The position numbers were made by a program, and so were the translations under genes. Under the pieces are notes generated by a model. That model searched no databases. It saw only the letters and a list, made by a program, of their open reading frames with translations, and was not told where the DNA came from. A stretch of 6,218 bases of DNA from Candidatus Latescibacterota bacterium (GTDB lineage Bacteria > Blakebacterota > Blakebacteria > Blakebacterales > Blakebacteraceae). This document shows, piece by piece, positions 6,073 to 6,218 of the stretch. The DNA lies in contig JAGLTZ010000320.1 of assembly GCA_023135015.1 (NCBI GenBank), positions 1 through 6,218 of the forward strand, in the 5' to 3' direction. The stretch's first letter is position 1; each line of letters begins with the position of its first letter.

Positions 6073-6218
6073 TTGCTCCGCATACCTGAACGTCTCCTGA
6101 TGGGCCCCGGTCCGAGCAATGTAGACCCGGCCGTCCTGGAGGCTCTCGCGCTTCCGACAATCGGGCACCTTGATCCTGCATTCCTCGGGATTATGGATGA
6201 TGTGCAGGAAATGCTGCG
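6073..6218 (+). CDS. Class V aminotransferase, alanine-glyoxylate / serine-pyruvate type, N-terminal part (3' end outside window)
   Basis: The first 48 codons of a pyridoxal-phosphate enzyme of the small-molecule class V aminotransferases, open to the window end. From the TTG start it reads [15 protein letters not shown], then [19 protein letters not shown] (residues 17-35), then [13 protein letters not shown]. The MGPGPSNV and TIGHLDPAF phrases mark the N-terminal substrate-binding region of alanine-glyoxylate and serine-pyruvate aminotransferases and their bacterial relatives. The catalytic lysine and cofactor-binding parts lie beyond the window, so amino donor and acceptor cannot be decided. 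In many bacteria such a gene precedes a phosphoglycerate dehydrogenase and takes part in serine/glycine metabolism; that neighbour would be downstream and is not visible. It follows an 80-nt gap with palindromes, the largest gap here, so it may have its own promoter. Confidence 0.9.
   Translation, partial: MLRIPERLLMGPGPSNVDPAVLEALALPTIGHLDPAFLGIMDDVQEML

Noticed and set aside
1..6218. CRISPR array, mobile element, tRNA/rRNA, toxin-antitoxin or defence system
   Set aside because: No regular repeat array, transposase, integrase, attachment site, RNA gene or defence domain is visible; the window is almost completely filled by nine housekeeping-type genes.

Overview
The window is a tightly packed, single-direction stretch of bacterial chromosome. 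Nine genes all lie on the + strand, with gaps of -8 to 80 nt and no convincing internal promoter or intrinsic terminator. In order they are: the 3' end of an HtrA/Deg-type serine protease with one PDZ domain; adenylosuccinate lyase (purB); phosphatidylserine decarboxylase (psd); CDP-diacylglycerol-serine phosphatidyltransferase (pssA); a small two-helix membrane protein of the DUF4321 type; a TatA/E-type Tat translocase subunit; dephospho-CoA kinase (coaE); a propionyl-CoA carboxylase beta / methylmalonyl-CoA decarboxylase alpha type carboxyltransferase; and the 5' end of a class V (alanine-glyoxylate / serine-pyruvate type) aminotransferase.

The organism is a bacterium with moderately high GC content that uses GTG and TTG starts and good Shine-Dalgarno sites. 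It makes phosphatidylethanolamine through the short, archaeal/Gram-positive-like form of Psd. An HtrA protease and a Tat component beside a PE-synthesis pair fit a cell with a developed envelope. The mix (short Psd, DUF4321, single TatA/E, PccB/MmdA) resembles uncultivated lineages such as FCB-group candidate phyla or relatives of Firmicutes/Deltaproteobacteria. This placement is an inference from gene content and is low confidence.

Layout: positions 1-1812 hold protein quality control and purine synthesis. Positions 1830-3226 hold a two-step PE module, in which pssA makes phosphatidylserine and psd decarboxylates it, with the genes 2 nt apart. Positions 3229-3849 hold two small membrane proteins (DUF4321, TatA). 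Positions 3856-5992 hold CoA and acyl-CoA metabolism, with coaE overlapping the carboxyltransferase gene by 8 nt. After an 80-nt gap rich in short palindromes, an aminotransferase begins at a TTG codon and runs off the end. The short gaps make co-transcription likely up to 5992; the 80-nt gap is the most likely place for a new transcriptional unit.

I found no mobile element, CRISPR array, RNA gene, toxin-antitoxin pair or defence system. The region reads as ordinary housekeeping. The points worth a second look are small: an extra residue in the PssA catalytic motif spacing, several substitutions at usually conserved CoaE positions, a TatA with some TatB-like traits, the conserved but unexplained DUF4321 gene, and the palindromic 80-nt gap.
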